A DNA stretch of 64,000 bases from Rudaea cellulosilytica DSM 22992 (GCF_000378125.1 NZ_KB899241.1:1277652-1341651), one strand, 5' to 3'. Shown: positions 20,219 through 29,650, counted from the first letter of the stretch. A program made the numbers and translations. The notes: a model not told the origin generated them from the sequence alone.

Positions 20219-22428
20219 CGGCTGGATCTCTTCGCGCGCGAGGCCTTGCGCTCCGGCTTCGGCGGTTCGATATCGGCCGGGTCCAGCAAGGCAATCGGCA
20301 GGTCACGATTCTTTATCGCCATATTGCCCGCGTAGTCGCTCGCGATGATGCGCACGGTGTAGTCGCCCGCGGGCAACTGATCGGTTTGCCACGATCCGGC
20401 CGCGAACTTTCCGTCGCGCACGTTGTTGGTGACGACATAACGGAATCGCGTGGCCGCGCTGCCGTAGACGGTGATGCCGCTTTTCGCCGCGTAGGCGACC
20501 TTGGTCGCGGCGCTGTCGGCGGGAATGCGGTCGAAAACCAGGGTCATGTGCGGCTGTTCGAATCCGGGCGCGGGACTGCCGTCCTTGGCGAGAATCTGGT
20601 AACCGAGCGAATGCAGGCCCAGGCGTCGGCGCGCCTCGTTGCCGTCGACTTGGTCCCAAGCCTCGACCACGATTGCGACGCCGTGTGCATCGCGCGGTAC
20701 GACCAATCGCCCGCGTTGTTTTCGTGAGAACGCCTTGCCGTTGGCGTCCTCGACCTGCACGCTGTCGATGCTTGGCGGCACGCGGTCGGCGAAGTCCTTG
20801 AAGCCGAGCGCGATCGCGTTGCGCGTGTAGCCCCAATCACCCCAGGTCAGGTGCACGTGCGCCATCGCGTTGGTCGTGCCGAGCACATCGCCCGCGTTGA
20901 AGCGCGTGCCACGGCGCACACGCACGCGATAGAGGGCGCCGGTTTCGTCGCGCAACAATTGGAAGCGCGTTGCATCGAGTTCTGCGTCCTTGATGTTGCG
21001 CCCGACGCGCATGTGGATGTAGCTCAGCGCGTCGAGGCTGAGGCCTTCACGCAGCTCGTCGACACCCCAGGTCGGCAGCGGGTCTTCGATTTTGGCATCG
21101 GTGATCGCGAGCACCGCGGCGCCGACATTGTTGTGGATGTCGAGGCCATCGTGCAGATGATCGAGCGCGTCACCGTGATAGGCGCCGCGTGCTTCGCCGA
21201 CCGTGCCGACGATTTCGTGACGCACGTTCTGCGGTCGCACCGGCCAGCGTCCGCCCGTGTCGGGCGGCGGCGCATCGGGCGCGGGACCGATCGGCTCCGG
21301 CGATTGCACGGTCGGCGTGGCCGCTGCGGGACGAATCTCGTGCACGCGATGGCTCGCGGCGTCGGTCAGCTGTAGTACGCCGGCCGCGTCGAGCGCGATG
21401 CCGGCCGGTCGGACGAAGCGGTCGCCGTCGCCGTCCGCGCCGGTCAGCACCGCCATCTGCGCATCGGGCGCGAACTGCAGCACCCGACCGTGCGCCATGT
21501 CGCCGACATAAAGAAACCCGTCGTGAGTCAACGCGAGGCTCAGCGGTCGGCGCAGCAGCGGCTTGTCGTCGAGCATCGTCGCGCGCGCGAAGGTACCGAC
21601 CTTGCCATCACTCGCAACACGGCGGATCGCGCCGTTGCCGGTGTCGGCCACCCAGAGCGTGCCCGATTTGTCGATCGCGACCGCGCACGGGGTATCGAAA
21701 CTCGCCTCGGTGCCGACGCCGTCGCCATAGCCCGGGGCGCCGGCGCCAGCCAGCGTGGCGACAATGCCATCGGTGCCGATCACGCGGATGCGGTCGTTGT
21801 AGGTATCGGCGACATAGACCTTGCCGGCGTTGTCGACCGCGACGCCGATCGGCGCGTCGAACTGCGCTTGCGCGGCCGCGCCGTCGCGATAACCGGCCGT
21901 GCCGGTGCCGGCGAGCGTCGTCACTACGCCTTGCGGCGTGATCTTGCGGATTGCGTGGTTGCCCGTGTCGGCGACGTAGAGGTTGCCGGCGTTGTCGAGG
22001 GTGAGACCCGAGGGCGTGTTGAATGCCGCCGCTGCGCCGACGCCGTCGGCGAAACCCTCGCGGCCACCTGCCAGGGTCGAGACGACGCCGTCGGCAGCGA
22101 TGCGGCGGATGCGATTGTTTTCGCCCGCATCGGCGACGTAGCTCACGCCGTGCGCATCGACCGCGATGCCCCACGGATCGGACCAGCGTGCCTGCGCAGC
22201 GGATCCGTCGCGCAGTCCGGCTACGCCGTCGCCCGAGACGAGGGCGATGCGCGCGCTCCAGCCGAGAGCCGTCGCCGCCGGGCCCGCCGGCGCTAGCACG
22301 CGCGCCGGAGGCGCCGGCTGCGGAGCTGGCTTACGTTGCTGAAAAAGTATAAAAGTGGACAATGCGGCAACACCCGCGGCACAAAACAGGAGCAAGCCGC
22401 GCCGCGGCGGGCGAAATCGAAGCGTCAT
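20215..22428 (-). CDS. NHL-repeat propeller fused to an M23-like domain
   Basis: The protein has 737 residues and an N-terminal membrane anchor or signal (about 11-30). Residues about 60-365 are NHL repeats (GIAVDAHGVSYVADAGENNRIRRI and four similar units, with VSTLAGG/VTTLAGTG links). A Pro-rich linker (372-395) leads to a domain with HDGLD (426-430) and HVH (524-526), the two zinc motifs of M23/LytM metallopeptidases, so a catalytic site may be present. The last 180 residues look like beta-sandwich domains. It would act in the periplasm. It follows the acyltransferase-3 gene by 9 bp. The domain pairing is unusual; the substrate is unknown. Confidence 0.8.
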   Translation of the reverse strand: MTLRFRPPRRGLLLFCAAGVAALSTFILFQQRKPAPQPAPPARVLAPAGPAATALGWSARIALVSGDGVAGLRDGSAAQARWSDPWGIAVDAHGVSYVADAGENNRIRRIAADGVVSTLAGGREGFADGVGAAAAFNTPSGLTLDNAGNLYVADTGNHAIRKITPQGVVTTLAGTGTAGYRDGAAAQAQFDAPIGVAVDNAGKVYVADTYNDRIRVIGTDGIVATLAGAGAPGYGDGVGTEASFDTPCAVAIDKSGTLWVADTGNGAIRRVASDGKVGTFARATMLDDKPLLRRPLSLALTHDGFLYVGDMAHGRVLQFAPDAQMAVLTGADGDGDRFVRPAGIALDAAGVLQLTDAASHRVHEIRPAAATPTVQSPEPIGPAPDAPPPDTGGRWPVRPQNVRHEIVGTVGEARGAYHGDALDHLHDGLDIHNNVGAAVLAITDAKIEDPLPTWGVDELREGLSLDALSYIHMRVGRNIKDAELDATRFQLLRDETGALYRVRVRRGTRFNAGDVLGTTNAMAHVHLTWGDWGYTRNAIALGFKDFADRVPPSIDSVQVEDANGKAFSRKQRGRLVVPRDAHGVAIVVEAWDQVDGNEARRRLGLHSLGYQILAKDGSPAPGFEQPHMTLVFDRIPADSAATKVAYAAKSGITVYGSAATRFRYVVTNNVRDGKFAAGSWQTDQLPAGDYTVRIIASDYAGNMAIKNRDLPIALLDPADIEPPKPERKASRAKRSSR

Positions 22429-22437
22429 GAGAGAGGA

Positions 22438-23676
22438 TCAGCCCGGCGCGGTCTGCGCGACGAAGGGCTGCATCACAGCGTGGCCGAAACGGCGCCGCAG
22501 CCAGCGCTCGCACGGCTGCGAGAATCCGCGCGCGACCGCGAGGCCGAGCAGCCAGGCCAGCACCAATGCCGGCACGTACCAGAGGAAGCCCCAGCGCATA
22601 TCGAATCCGCCGCTGCGGAAAACCGCAACGAGGGCGAACACGACGAACATGTGGAAAAGATAAATCTCATAGCTGAGTCTGCCGCAAGAACGCAGCCAGC
22701 CAAGGCCGCGCAGTCGCCACGGTGTCGCCGCAGCCGCCTGCCAATGCAGGCCGAGGATCAGGCTCGCGGCGCTGCCGATCAGCAACCAGACGTTGTACTC
22801 ACCGATTGCCTTCCACAGCGGCGTACCGGCGAAGAAGACCGCGCAAAGGCCGACGCCGCCAAGCGCGCACAAAGCCGACGCCAGCCAGCGCGGCGGCGCG
22901 GCGATGCGCGTGGCGAACATCGCCGCGAGCACGCCGAGCGCGATCGCAGACATGCCGGGCAAGTACGCCTCCTCGTACCAGATGCCGCCGCCCGCGTCAT
23001 GCAATGCCATGCGCACAAACGGCATCGACAGCACGAGTGCGGCCAGCACCGCGACGAACATCCAGCGCACTTTGCCCAAGGTCAGGCAGACCAAAGGGAA
23101 CGCCAGATAGAACACTTCTTCGACCGCCAGCGACCACATCACGTTCCAGCCGCCGGGCAGATAGCCGGTGGTGCCCTCGTACCAGTTCACATGGAATCCG
23201 AGCGCGGCGAAGATCGCGCCGCCCAGCGACTGGTTCGGTTTGTCGATGACGTAGTAGGGCACGCCGGCGAGATGCAGCGCGCTCAGCAGCGCGACCACCA
23301 GGAACAGCGTCGGCAGGATGCGCGAGGCGCGCTGCAGATAGAACTGCGGCGCGGATAGCGCGCTCAAGTCTCCCCAGCGGGTCAGCGAGCGACGAGTGAT
23401 CAGGAAGCCGGAAATCACGAAGAAGATCGCCACCGATTCGGCGCCGTTGTAGATCAGGCCCTTCAGGAACCAAGGCGGGAGAAAATCCGCGAGTGCGGTC
23501 TTGGTCAGCGGAATGCGAATCGCGAAATGGTGGGCAACGACGAACAGGATGGACATGCCGCGCAGCGCGTCGATGCCGCGGTTGCGGTCGGCCGCCGCCG
23601 CGCCCGGCAAAGGAAGATGGGTATTCAAGGATGTGGATTCCGGAGGGGCGGACGGCGCGGCGTCAACCCGGCCCAA
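22438..23676 (-). CDS. Acyltransferase-3 (OafA/YrhL) membrane protein
   Basis: The protein has 412 residues with about ten transmembrane helices and no SGNH extracellular domain. Family landmarks are RGIDALRGMSILFVVAHHF (catalytic-type His in the first helix), FVISGFLITRRSL and WSLAVEEVFYLAFPL. Members move acetyl or other acyl groups across the membrane onto sugars. The acceptor is unknown. It overlaps the upstream TPR gene by 14 bp and lies 9 bp from the NHL-M23 gene, so the three form an envelope operon. Confidence 0.9.
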   Translation of the reverse strand: MGRVDAAPSAPPESTSLNTHLPLPGAAAADRNRGIDALRGMSILFVVAHHFAIRIPLTKTALADFLPPWFLKGLIYNGAESVAIFFVISGFLITRRSLTRWGDLSALSAPQFYLQRASRILPTLFLVVALLSALHLAGVPYYVIDKPNQSLGGAIFAALGFHVNWYEGTTGYLPGGWNVMWSLAVEEVFYLAFPLVCLTLGKVRWMFVAVLAALVLSMPFVRMALHDAGGGIWYEEAYLPGMSAIALGVLAAMFATRIAAPPRWLASALCALGGVGLCAVFFAGTPLWKAIGEYNVWLLIGSAASLILGLHWQAAAATPWRLRGLGWLRSCGRLSYEIYLFHMFVVFALVAVFRSGGFDMRWGFLWYVPALVLAWLLGLAVARGFSQPCERWLRRRFGHAVMQPFVAQTAPG

Positions 23677-24415
23677 GGCTGGCTAGGTCACGCTTGGCCG
23701 CGTCGAGCCAGCGCGCTTCCTTGCGCCGGTAATAACTCGGCGAGACTTTCGCGCGCTTGAGCATGTCGTTGAACACCTCGCGCGCCTCGCGGAAGCGCGA
23801 GCGCTGCACGAGCAGCGTGGCGTAGCGGTAGCGCGCCTCCTCGCCCGGATAGCTCGTCGCCAGGTCGCGATAGCGTGCGAGCGCGGCGTCGGGATCGCCG
23901 AGCGCCTCGTCGATTCGGGCGCGCAGAAGGTCGGCATCGTTCGAGCGCAGCTGCGGATGCGCGGCGTAGAGCCTGTCGAGAGTCTCCTTCGCGCCGGCGA
24001 AATCATCAAGGCCCACCTGCGCGCGCGCGAGGCCGATCGAGAAACCGATGTCATTCGCGTTGATACCCCTCAGGATCGAGCGGTACAGCTCGGCCGCGTT
24101 GGTGAAGTCGCCGAGGTTGATGCACTCCTCGGCGAGCGCGCGGCGGTTGTCGACGGTGTCGGCGAGTTCGAGGCGCTGCTCGATCTGCTTGCGCCGGCGC
24201 TCCGGCGCGACCGTATCGAGCACCTTGCTCGCGGTCTTGCGCGCGCGCGGGTCGTGGCGCAGGTCTGGCAGCACGTTGGCGATCACGTAGATGATCACGC
24301 CGAGATACGAGCCGATCAGGATGATCCAGATCCAATAAAGCTCGCGGCGCGTGCGCACCGCGTGCACGGCACAGGCGATCTGCAGGGCGAGCGAAAAGAG
24401 GACGAGTATCGGCAT
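23663..24415 (-). CDS. Membrane-anchored TPR protein
   Basis: The protein has 250 residues. Two N-terminal transmembrane helices (about 2-16 and 27-48) resemble the short membrane segment before cardiolipin-synthase-type domains. Residues about 75-240 are TPR-like helical repeats (NRRALAEECINLGDFTNAAELYRSIL; DPDAALARYRDLATSYPGEEARYRYA, quoted by position 88-113 and 172-198). It is likely a scaffold at the inner membrane. It is the first gene of the operon with the acyltransferase and NHL-M23 protein. Specific function is unknown. Confidence 0.8.
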   Translation of the reverse strand: MPILVLFSLALQIACAVHAVRTRRELYWIWIILIGSYLGVIIYVIANVLPDLRHDPRARKTASKVLDTVAPERRRKQIEQRLELADTVDNRRALAEECINLGDFTNAAELYRSILRGINANDIGFSIGLARAQVGLDDFAGAKETLDRLYAAHPQLRSNDADLLRARIDEALGDPDAALARYRDLATSYPGEEARYRYATLLVQRSRFREAREVFNDMLKRAKVSPSYYRRKEARWLDAAKRDLASLGPG

Positions 24416-24492
24416 GCGGCATCCACGGCCTGCGTGAGGATGCGCAATTTTGCGTTAGCGCTTGCAGGTGCGGCAAGCGCCTTGCTCCGTTT

Positions 24493-24515
24493 CCCTTCCC
24501 ACTCCGGGAGAAGGG
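24493..24515 (-). terminator. Hairpin after the VNGG-repeat gene
   Basis: Read on the minus strand, CCCTT-CT-CCC, a GGAGT loop, then GGGAAGGG, form an 8-bp stem with a 2-nt bulge, starting about 10 bp after the stop of the VNGG-repeat gene. AAAC follows, without a T-run, so termination is only possible. Confidence 0.45.
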
Positions 24516-24524
24516 AGGCAAAGA

Positions 24525-25184
24525 CTACTGCGGCGGCCGGTCGCCGCTGAACTTCTGCGCGCTCGCGCCGTCGACCGCGCCGATCGTCGCGCTGTCGCTG
24601 ACCCAGAGCTCGACCTCGCGCTTGAACTTCAGCGTGCCCTGTACGACCGCATGCGGACCGATGACGATGCGCGGCTTGCGCGAGTTGGAGGCGAACCAGC
24701 TGTGGTTCTCCTCGACCAGGATGCCGCCTTCGACGCGCGAATTGGCGCCGATCGTGATGTCGCCGTTGACCGTGTCGATGCCGCCGCCGACGTGCGCGGC
24801 ATCGAGCTGGATGCCGCCGTTGACGTTCGATGCCTTGCCGGCGATGTCGGCGCCCTGTTCGAGCGTGATCGAGCCGTTGACGACGTTGACCGTTCTGCCG
24901 ACCTTGGCGTTGGCGCCGAGCTTGATGCCGCCGTTGACCGACTCGACCGAATCCAGCGTCGCGCCCGCGCCGACATGGACCCCGCCATTGACCGTCTCCG
25001 CGCTCTTCACGTGCGCGTTCGCGCCGATGCGGATACCGCCGTTGACCGTGCTCAGCTTGCCGCCGCTGGCGCCGTCGTCAATCGAAATGGCCCCGTTGAC
25101 CTTGTCGACGTCACCCTGGTCATCGGCGAAGGCCGGAGCGACGAGGCCGAGTGCAAGCAGTAGGGCGAGCTTGATGCGGATCAT
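24525..25184 (-). CDS. Exported VNGG-repeat beta-solenoid protein
   Basis: The protein has 219 residues with a signal peptide cut near AFA-DD (residue 20). Seven repeats start VNG at residues 29, 47, 65, 83, 102, 121 and 139, spaced 18 or 19 residues, each of the form VNGGIxxGAxAxV. This regularity predicts a beta-solenoid, similar to polymer-forming or DUF4097-type proteins. A C-terminal block (RIVIGPHAVVQGTLKFKREV) follows. Start ATG 25184 has GGGAG 9 bp upstream; a longer frame reaches back into intergenic DNA. It is probably periplasmic; function is unknown. Confidence 0.82.
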   Translation of the reverse strand: MIRIKLALLLALGLVAPAFADDQGDVDKVNGAISIDDGASGGKLSTVNGGIRIGANAHVKSAETVNGGVHVGAGATLDSVESVNGGIKLGANAKVGRTVNVVNGSITLEQGADIAGKASNVNGGIQLDAAHVGGGIDTVNGDITIGANSRVEGGILVEENHSWFASNSRKPRIVIGPHAVVQGTLKFKREVELWVSDSATIGAVDGASAQKFSGDRPPQ

Positions 25185-25353
25185 GGAAATCTCCCGGATG
25201 GTTGGAATCAGTCTGCCAGTTTTCTGATGCGGCGGCGGCGGAAAAGGTTGAATTAGGGTTTGCGTCGATCCTGCGAAGGCGGGAATGACGAGAGTTGAGG
25301 GATTTCCGTTACCATTCTCCGTTGTTACAGCCCATGTCAGAAAAAGGTTTTCC

Positions 25354-26871
25354 GTGCCCGCTCCGAAGCCCGTACTGCTGTTAATCCTCGATGGCTGGGG
25401 CCATCGCGACGACCCCGCCAACAACGCGCTCGCCCAAGCCAACCTGCCGACCTGGCGCCACTTGCTCGCGACGTATCCGCATACGCTGGTGGAGACGCAC
25501 GGTCGCTTCGTCGGCCTGCCCGACGGGCAGATGGGCAATTCCGAAGTCGGCCACATGAACATCGGTGCGGGGCGTGTCGTCTATCAGGACCTGACCCGCA
25601 TCGACGCGGCGATCGAGGACGGCAGCTTCTACACCAATCCCGCCCTGGTCGGCGCCTGCGCTGCGGCGAAGGAATCGACCCTGCACGTGTTCGGCCTGCT
25701 CTCGCCCGGTGGGGTGCACAGCCAAGAAGAGCACATCTTCGCCATGCTCGACCTGGCCAAGCGCCAGGGCGTTGCGCAGGTCGCCGTGCACGCCTTCCTC
25801 GACGGCCGCGACACGCCGCCGCAAAGCGCGCGCGCCTCGCTGGAAAAGCTGCAGGCGAAGTGCGCCGCGCTCGGCAACGCGCGTATCGCCACGGTCAGCG
25901 GCCGCTACTACGCGATGGACCGCGACAAGCGCTGGGAGCGCGTCAAGCTGGCCTGGGATGCGATCGTCGATGCACAGTCGGAATTCCATGCGAGCGATGC
26001 ACTTGCGGCGCTCGAGGCTGCCTACGCTCGCGGCGAGACCGACGAATTCGTCAAGCCGACCGTGATCGGCGCAGGCGCGAAAGCCGCCGACGGCGACGCG
26101 GTGATCTACATGAATTTCCGCTCCGACCGCGCGCGCCAGTTGACCCAGGCCTTCGTCGATTCGAAGTTCACGGGTTTCGACGCACTCCGGCCGAGACTTG
26201 CGGCGTTCGTCACGCTGACCGAGTACAGCGCGGATCTCGCCGTTACCGCGATCGCCTATCCACCACAGTCTTTGTCGAACTCGCTCGGCGAATATCTCGC
26301 CGCGAAGGGATTGAGCCAGCTGCGCATCGCCGAGACCGAAAAATACGCGCACGTCACCTTCTTCTTCTCCGGCGGGCGCGAGGAACCGTACGTGCACGAG
26401 GACCGTATCCTCGTGCCGAGTCCGAAGGTCGCGACCTACGATCTGCAGCCGGAAATGAGTGTGCCCGAAGTCGCCGACAAGCTCGCCGCGGCAGTCCGCG
26501 GCAAGCAATACGACTTTATCGTCTGCAATATCGCCAACGCCGACATGGTCGGTCACACCGGCAAGCTCGACGCCGCGATCCAGGCCGCCGAGGCCGTCGA
26601 TGCCGCGCTCGCCAAGATCCTTGCGGCGATCCTCGACGCCGGCGGCGAGATGCTGATCAGCGCCGACCACGGCAACTTTGAACAGATGCTCGACGCGAAC
26701 GGGGTGCCGCACACCCAGCACACGGTCGGGCCGGTGCCGCTGGTCTACGTCGGTCGCAAGGCGACGCTCGAGCACGGCGCGCTGCGCGACCTCGCGCCGA
26801 CCGCGCTGGCGTTGATGGGTTTGGCGCAACCGGCGGAGATGACAGGCCATTCGCTGGTCCGCTTCGCTTGA
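25354..26871 (+). CDS. gpmI: Cofactor-independent phosphoglycerate mutase
   Basis: The enzyme has 505 residues and interconverts 3- and 2-phosphoglycerate, using Mn2+ and no 2,3-bisphosphoglycerate. Markers are LLILDGWG (metal-binding Asp), the catalytic Ser in GNSEVGHMNIGAGRVVYQD (at about 60-66), HAFLDGRDTPP, NFRSDRARQLT, NIANADMVGHTG and ISADHGNFEQM. I place the start at GTG 25354 (PAPKPVLLLILDGWG), with AAAGG 7 bp upstream; the frame is open further back but has no family similarity. It overlaps envC by 4 bp, the standard gpmI-envC pairing. Confidence 0.96.
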   Translation: MPAPKPVLLLILDGWGHRDDPANNALAQANLPTWRHLLATYPHTLVETHGRFVGLPDGQMGNSEVGHMNIGAGRVVYQDLTRIDAAIEDGSFYTNPALVGACAAAKESTLHVFGLLSPGGVHSQEEHIFAMLDLAKRQGVAQVAVHAFLDGRDTPPQSARASLEKLQAKCAALGNARIATVSGRYYAMDRDKRWERVKLAWDAIVDAQSEFHASDALAALEAAYARGETDEFVKPTVIGAGAKAADGDAVIYMNFRSDRARQLTQAFVDSKFTGFDALRPRLAAFVTLTEYSADLAVTAIAYPPQSLSNSLGEYLAAKGLSQLRIAETEKYAHVTFFFSGGREEPYVHEDRILVPSPKVATYDLQPEMSVPEVADKLAAAVRGKQYDFIVCNIANADMVGHTGKLDAAIQAAEAVDAALAKILAAILDAGGEMLISADHGNFEQMLDANGVPHTQHTVGPVPLVYVGRKATLEHGALRDLAPTALALMGLAQPAEMTGHSLVRFA

Positions 26872-28067
26872 ATTGGTTTTTCCCGTTCCGCGTTTGGCCG
26901 CCTCGGGCATCGGCAGCGGTGATGCTGGCGATTGCCAGCCTGCTCGACGCGAGCCAAGTCCGCGCCCAGGGTGGCGATGAGAGCCAGCGCATCGCGCAGG
27001 AAGCGCAAACCAAGCAGAAACTCGATTCGGTTCGCGTCGAGATCAGGAAAATCATCGATGCGCAAAAAGAAACCAATGCGCAGAAGGATGCGGCCGTTGC
27101 TGCGCTGCGCGAGCAGGATCTCAAGGTTGCTTCCACAGCGAAAGAACTGCATGCGATAGAGCAGAAGCTTGCCGGGCAGCAGGACAAGCTGGCCGAGCTG
27201 GAAGCGCGGCGCGATGCGCTCAACGTCAAGCTCGGCGCGCAGCGCGATACGCTGGCGGCATTGCTGCGTTCCGCCTACGTGGTCGGTCGCGGCGAAGAAT
27301 TGAAGCTGCTGCTCGCGCAGGAGGACGTGGCCAGGATCGGCCGCATGCTCGAGTATTTCCACTACTTCGAGCGCGCGCGCGTCGCGCAGATCGAGGCGCT
27401 GCTCAAGGATCTCGACGCGCTTGCCCAGGTGCACAAGGCGATCGAAGACGAGACCGCGCAACTCGCCACGACGCGCACGCAGCGTGCCGATGAAGCCAGG
27501 CAACTCGATGCCGAGCGCGTGCAGCGCGCGCAGGTGCTGGCTGATTTCGACAGGCAGCTCAAGGACGACCAGGCGCGCCTCGCGGTGCTCGGCCAGGATG
27601 AGAAAGATCTCGGCGACCTGCTCGCCAAACTGCGCGATGTGTTTGCCGACATTCCCAAACAACTCGCCGGCGCGGAACCGTTCGCTTCGCTGCGTGGTCG
27701 ATTGAATTGGCCGGTGCGCGGCAGGCTGGTAGCGGGATTTGGCGCGCGCGCCGGCGAGCGCGTCAGCAGCGGTATCGTGATCGCCGCTGCGGAAGGCGCG
27801 GAAGTGCACGCGGTGTCGCATGGACGTGTCGTGTTCGCCGACTGGATGCGCGGCTTCGGCCTGCTCCTGATCGTCGATCATGGCGACGGCTATCTGAGCT
27901 TGTATGGCTACAACGAGACCCTGCTCAAGGATGTCGGCGACTGGGTCAATGCGAACGAAACCGTCGCGACCAGCGGCAGCACGGGCGGACAGAAGATGCC
28001 GGGCGCATACTTTGAACTGCGCGCGCAGGGCAAGCCGGTCGATCCGCGCGCGTGGTTCAAGCCTTGA
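26868..28067 (+). CDS. envC: EnvC-type murein hydrolase activator
   Basis: The protein has 399 residues. A signal peptide (about 1-33, ending VRAQ) is followed by a long coiled coil (about 45-270) and a C-terminal LytM domain (about 285-399). The zinc ligands are missing: the HxxxD position reads SSGIVIAA and the HxH position reads YFELRAQG, so the domain is degenerate, as in EnvC, which activates the amidases AmiA/AmiB at the septum. The start is TTG 26868, inside the gpmI stop region (TTGA overlap). Confidence 0.92.
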   Translation: MNWFFPFRVWPPRASAAVMLAIASLLDASQVRAQGGDESQRIAQEAQTKQKLDSVRVEIRKIIDAQKETNAQKDAAVAALREQDLKVASTAKELHAIEQKLAGQQDKLAELEARRDALNVKLGAQRDTLAALLRSAYVVGRGEELKLLLAQEDVARIGRMLEYFHYFERARVAQIEALLKDLDALAQVHKAIEDETAQLATTRTQRADEARQLDAERVQRAQVLADFDRQLKDDQARLAVLGQDEKDLGDLLAKLRDVFADIPKQLAGAEPFASLRGRLNWPVRGRLVAGFGARAGERVSSGIVIAAAEGAEVHAVSHGRVVFADWMRGFGLLLIVDHGDGYLSLYGYNETLLKDVGDWVNANETVATSGSTGGQKMPGAYFELRAQGKPVDPRAWFKP

Positions 28068-28113
28068 TTGCGGGTTGCCCAGTCCCATTGATTGAAAGAG
28101 TTACGTTTTTGCC

Positions 28114-28139
28114 GTCATTCCGACTCTTGCAGGAATGAC
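28114..28139. repeat. Short dispersed inverted repeat (GTCATTCC type)
   Basis: GTCATTCC (28114-28121) and GGAATGAC (28132-28139) form an 8-bp hairpin between envC and ctpA. Related degenerate elements lie at about 9602-9632, 25267-25293 and 51195-51219. This resembles the common GTCATTCCCGC-type intergenic repeats of proteobacteria. Confidence 0.6.
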
Positions 28140-28161
28140 GATTTCCACGAGGTTCACTCCC

Positions 28162-29496
28162 ATGCCGAACAAACTGTTTGCCCTCGCTCTTGCCGCCGCC
28201 GCAGGCATCTCCCTCGCCCGCGCCGATGAGGTCAAACCCGATGCGCCGCCTGCGCCGGCCAACGAAGCGACGAAGAAGACCACGGTCGACATCAACGACG
28301 TGCGCCAATTCGCCGCGGTGTTTGCCCTGGTCAAACAGGCTTACGTCGAGCCAGTCGACGATAAGACCTTGCTGCAGTCGGCGGTCAAGGGTCTTCTCGC
28401 CAATCTCGATCCGCACAGCGAATACCTCGACGAGAAGGCGATGACCGAACTGTCCGAGGACACTACCGGCAGCTACAACGGCCTCGGCATCGAAGTGCTT
28501 ACGGTCGAAGGCGTGTTGCGCGTGGTCGCGCCGATCGACGATTCGCCGGCAGAGCGCGGTGGTATCAAGGCCGGCGACACGATCGTGCGCATCGACGGCA
28601 AGCCGATCACGAGCGAAAACGCCAGCGAAGCCTCGAACCTGCTGCGCGGCAAGGCTGGAACCCAAGTCACGCTCGGTGTCGTCCACGAGGGCGCGAGCGC
28701 GCCGGTCGACATCAAGCTCACGCGTGAGCCGATCCGCGTGGCCAGCGTACGCACGCGCTGGATCGAGCCGGGCTACGTCTATTTGCGCATCGCCCAGTTC
28801 CAGGAGGACACCGGTGGCGAGGTCAAGCGCAAGCTGGCCAAGCTGCGCGACAAGAGCCAGCCGGTCAAAGGCCTGGTCCTCGACCTGCGCAGCAACCCGG
28901 GTGGTCTGCTCACTTCGGCCGTCGAAGTGAGCGATGACTTCCTCGACTCGGGCCTCATCGTCACCACGAAAGGACGGCTCAAGCAGTCCGATCTCGCCTT
29001 CAACGCGACGCGCGGCGACCTGATCGACGGTGCGCCGATCGTCGTGCTTGCCGACAACGGCACCGCTTCGGCTGCCGAGATCGTCGCCGGCGCGCTCAAG
29101 GACAACCACCGCGCCCTGATCATGGGCCGGCGCACTTTCGGCAAGGGCTCGGTGCAGACCGTGCTGCCGCTCGACGAGACGCATGCGATCAAGCTCACGA
29201 CCGCGCGTTACTACACGCCGAGCGGCGTCTCGATCCAGGCCGCGGGCATCCAGCCCGACATCGAACTCGGCGATCTCAAGCTCGTCGCGCGCGACACGCC
29301 GCCGAGCTATATCACCGGCGAGCGCGATCTGCCGAATCACTTGAAGGGCGATAGCGAACGGGACGGCGCCGCGGAAAAGCCGCTCAGTCAACGCGGCAAC
29401 ACCGAGGACTACGCGCTCAGCGAAGCGATGAACGTGCTCAAGGGCCTGGCGCTGCAGCGCAAGCCGGCACCGGCCGCCGCCGAAAAGAAGGGCTAG
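28162..29496 (+). CDS. ctpA: S41 carboxy-terminal processing protease (CtpA)
   Basis: The protein has 444 residues. A signal peptide (about 1-21) is followed by an N-terminal cap (FALVKQAYVEPVDDKTLL, LANLDPHSEYLD), a PDZ domain (about 108-185, GIKAGDTIVRIDGKPI) and the protease core with LVLDLRSNPGGLL, the catalytic Ser in NGTASAAEIVAGAL and the general-base Lys in GRRTFGKGSVQT. It cleaves C-termini of periplasmic proteins; in Pseudomonas, CtpA acts on peptidoglycan hydrolases. Its place after envC supports a cell-wall role. Confidence 0.95.
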   Translation: MPNKLFALALAAAAGISLARADEVKPDAPPAPANEATKKTTVDINDVRQFAAVFALVKQAYVEPVDDKTLLQSAVKGLLANLDPHSEYLDEKAMTELSEDTTGSYNGLGIEVLTVEGVLRVVAPIDDSPAERGGIKAGDTIVRIDGKPITSENASEASNLLRGKAGTQVTLGVVHEGASAPVDIKLTREPIRVASVRTRWIEPGYVYLRIAQFQEDTGGEVKRKLAKLRDKSQPVKGLVLDLRSNPGGLLTSAVEVSDDFLDSGLIVTTKGRLKQSDLAFNATRGDLIDGAPIVVLADNGTASAAEIVAGALKDNHRALIMGRRTFGKGSVQTVLPLDETHAIKLTTARYYTPSGVSIQAAGIQPDIELGDLKLVARDTPPSYITGERDLPNHLKGDSERDGAAEKPLSQRGNTEDYALSEAMNVLKGLALQRKPAPAAAEKKG

Positions 29497-29605
29497 GGCG
29501 CCATTTGCCACCGGGGCATCGGCTGGCCGGACAAAAATGTTTCGTCCGGGCAAATCCCCTTCCTTGCCCGTTGTCCCTTTGTTGCAGCGCTTTTGCAAAC
29601 TCCGA

Positions 29606-29650
29606 TGAAAACGTTTACATTCCGCCGAAGAGACGGTGTAAACGTTCATT
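29606..29650 (+). promoter_or_regulatory. lacI promoter with two LacI-type operators
   Basis: Operator 1 is TGAAAACGTTTACA (29606-29619), 13 of 14 to the palindrome TGTAAACGTTTACA. Operator 2 is TGTAAACGTTCATT (29637-29650), 11 of 14. Their centres are 31 bp apart, about three helical turns. A -35-like TTGCAA (29593-29598), 17 bp and TACATT (29616-29621) place operator 1 across the spacer and -10, which predicts autorepression. Confidence 0.75.

Noticed and set aside
26868-28067. Active M23 endopeptidase
   Set aside because: The zinc-binding HxxxD and HxH motifs are missing; it fits the inactive activator EnvC.
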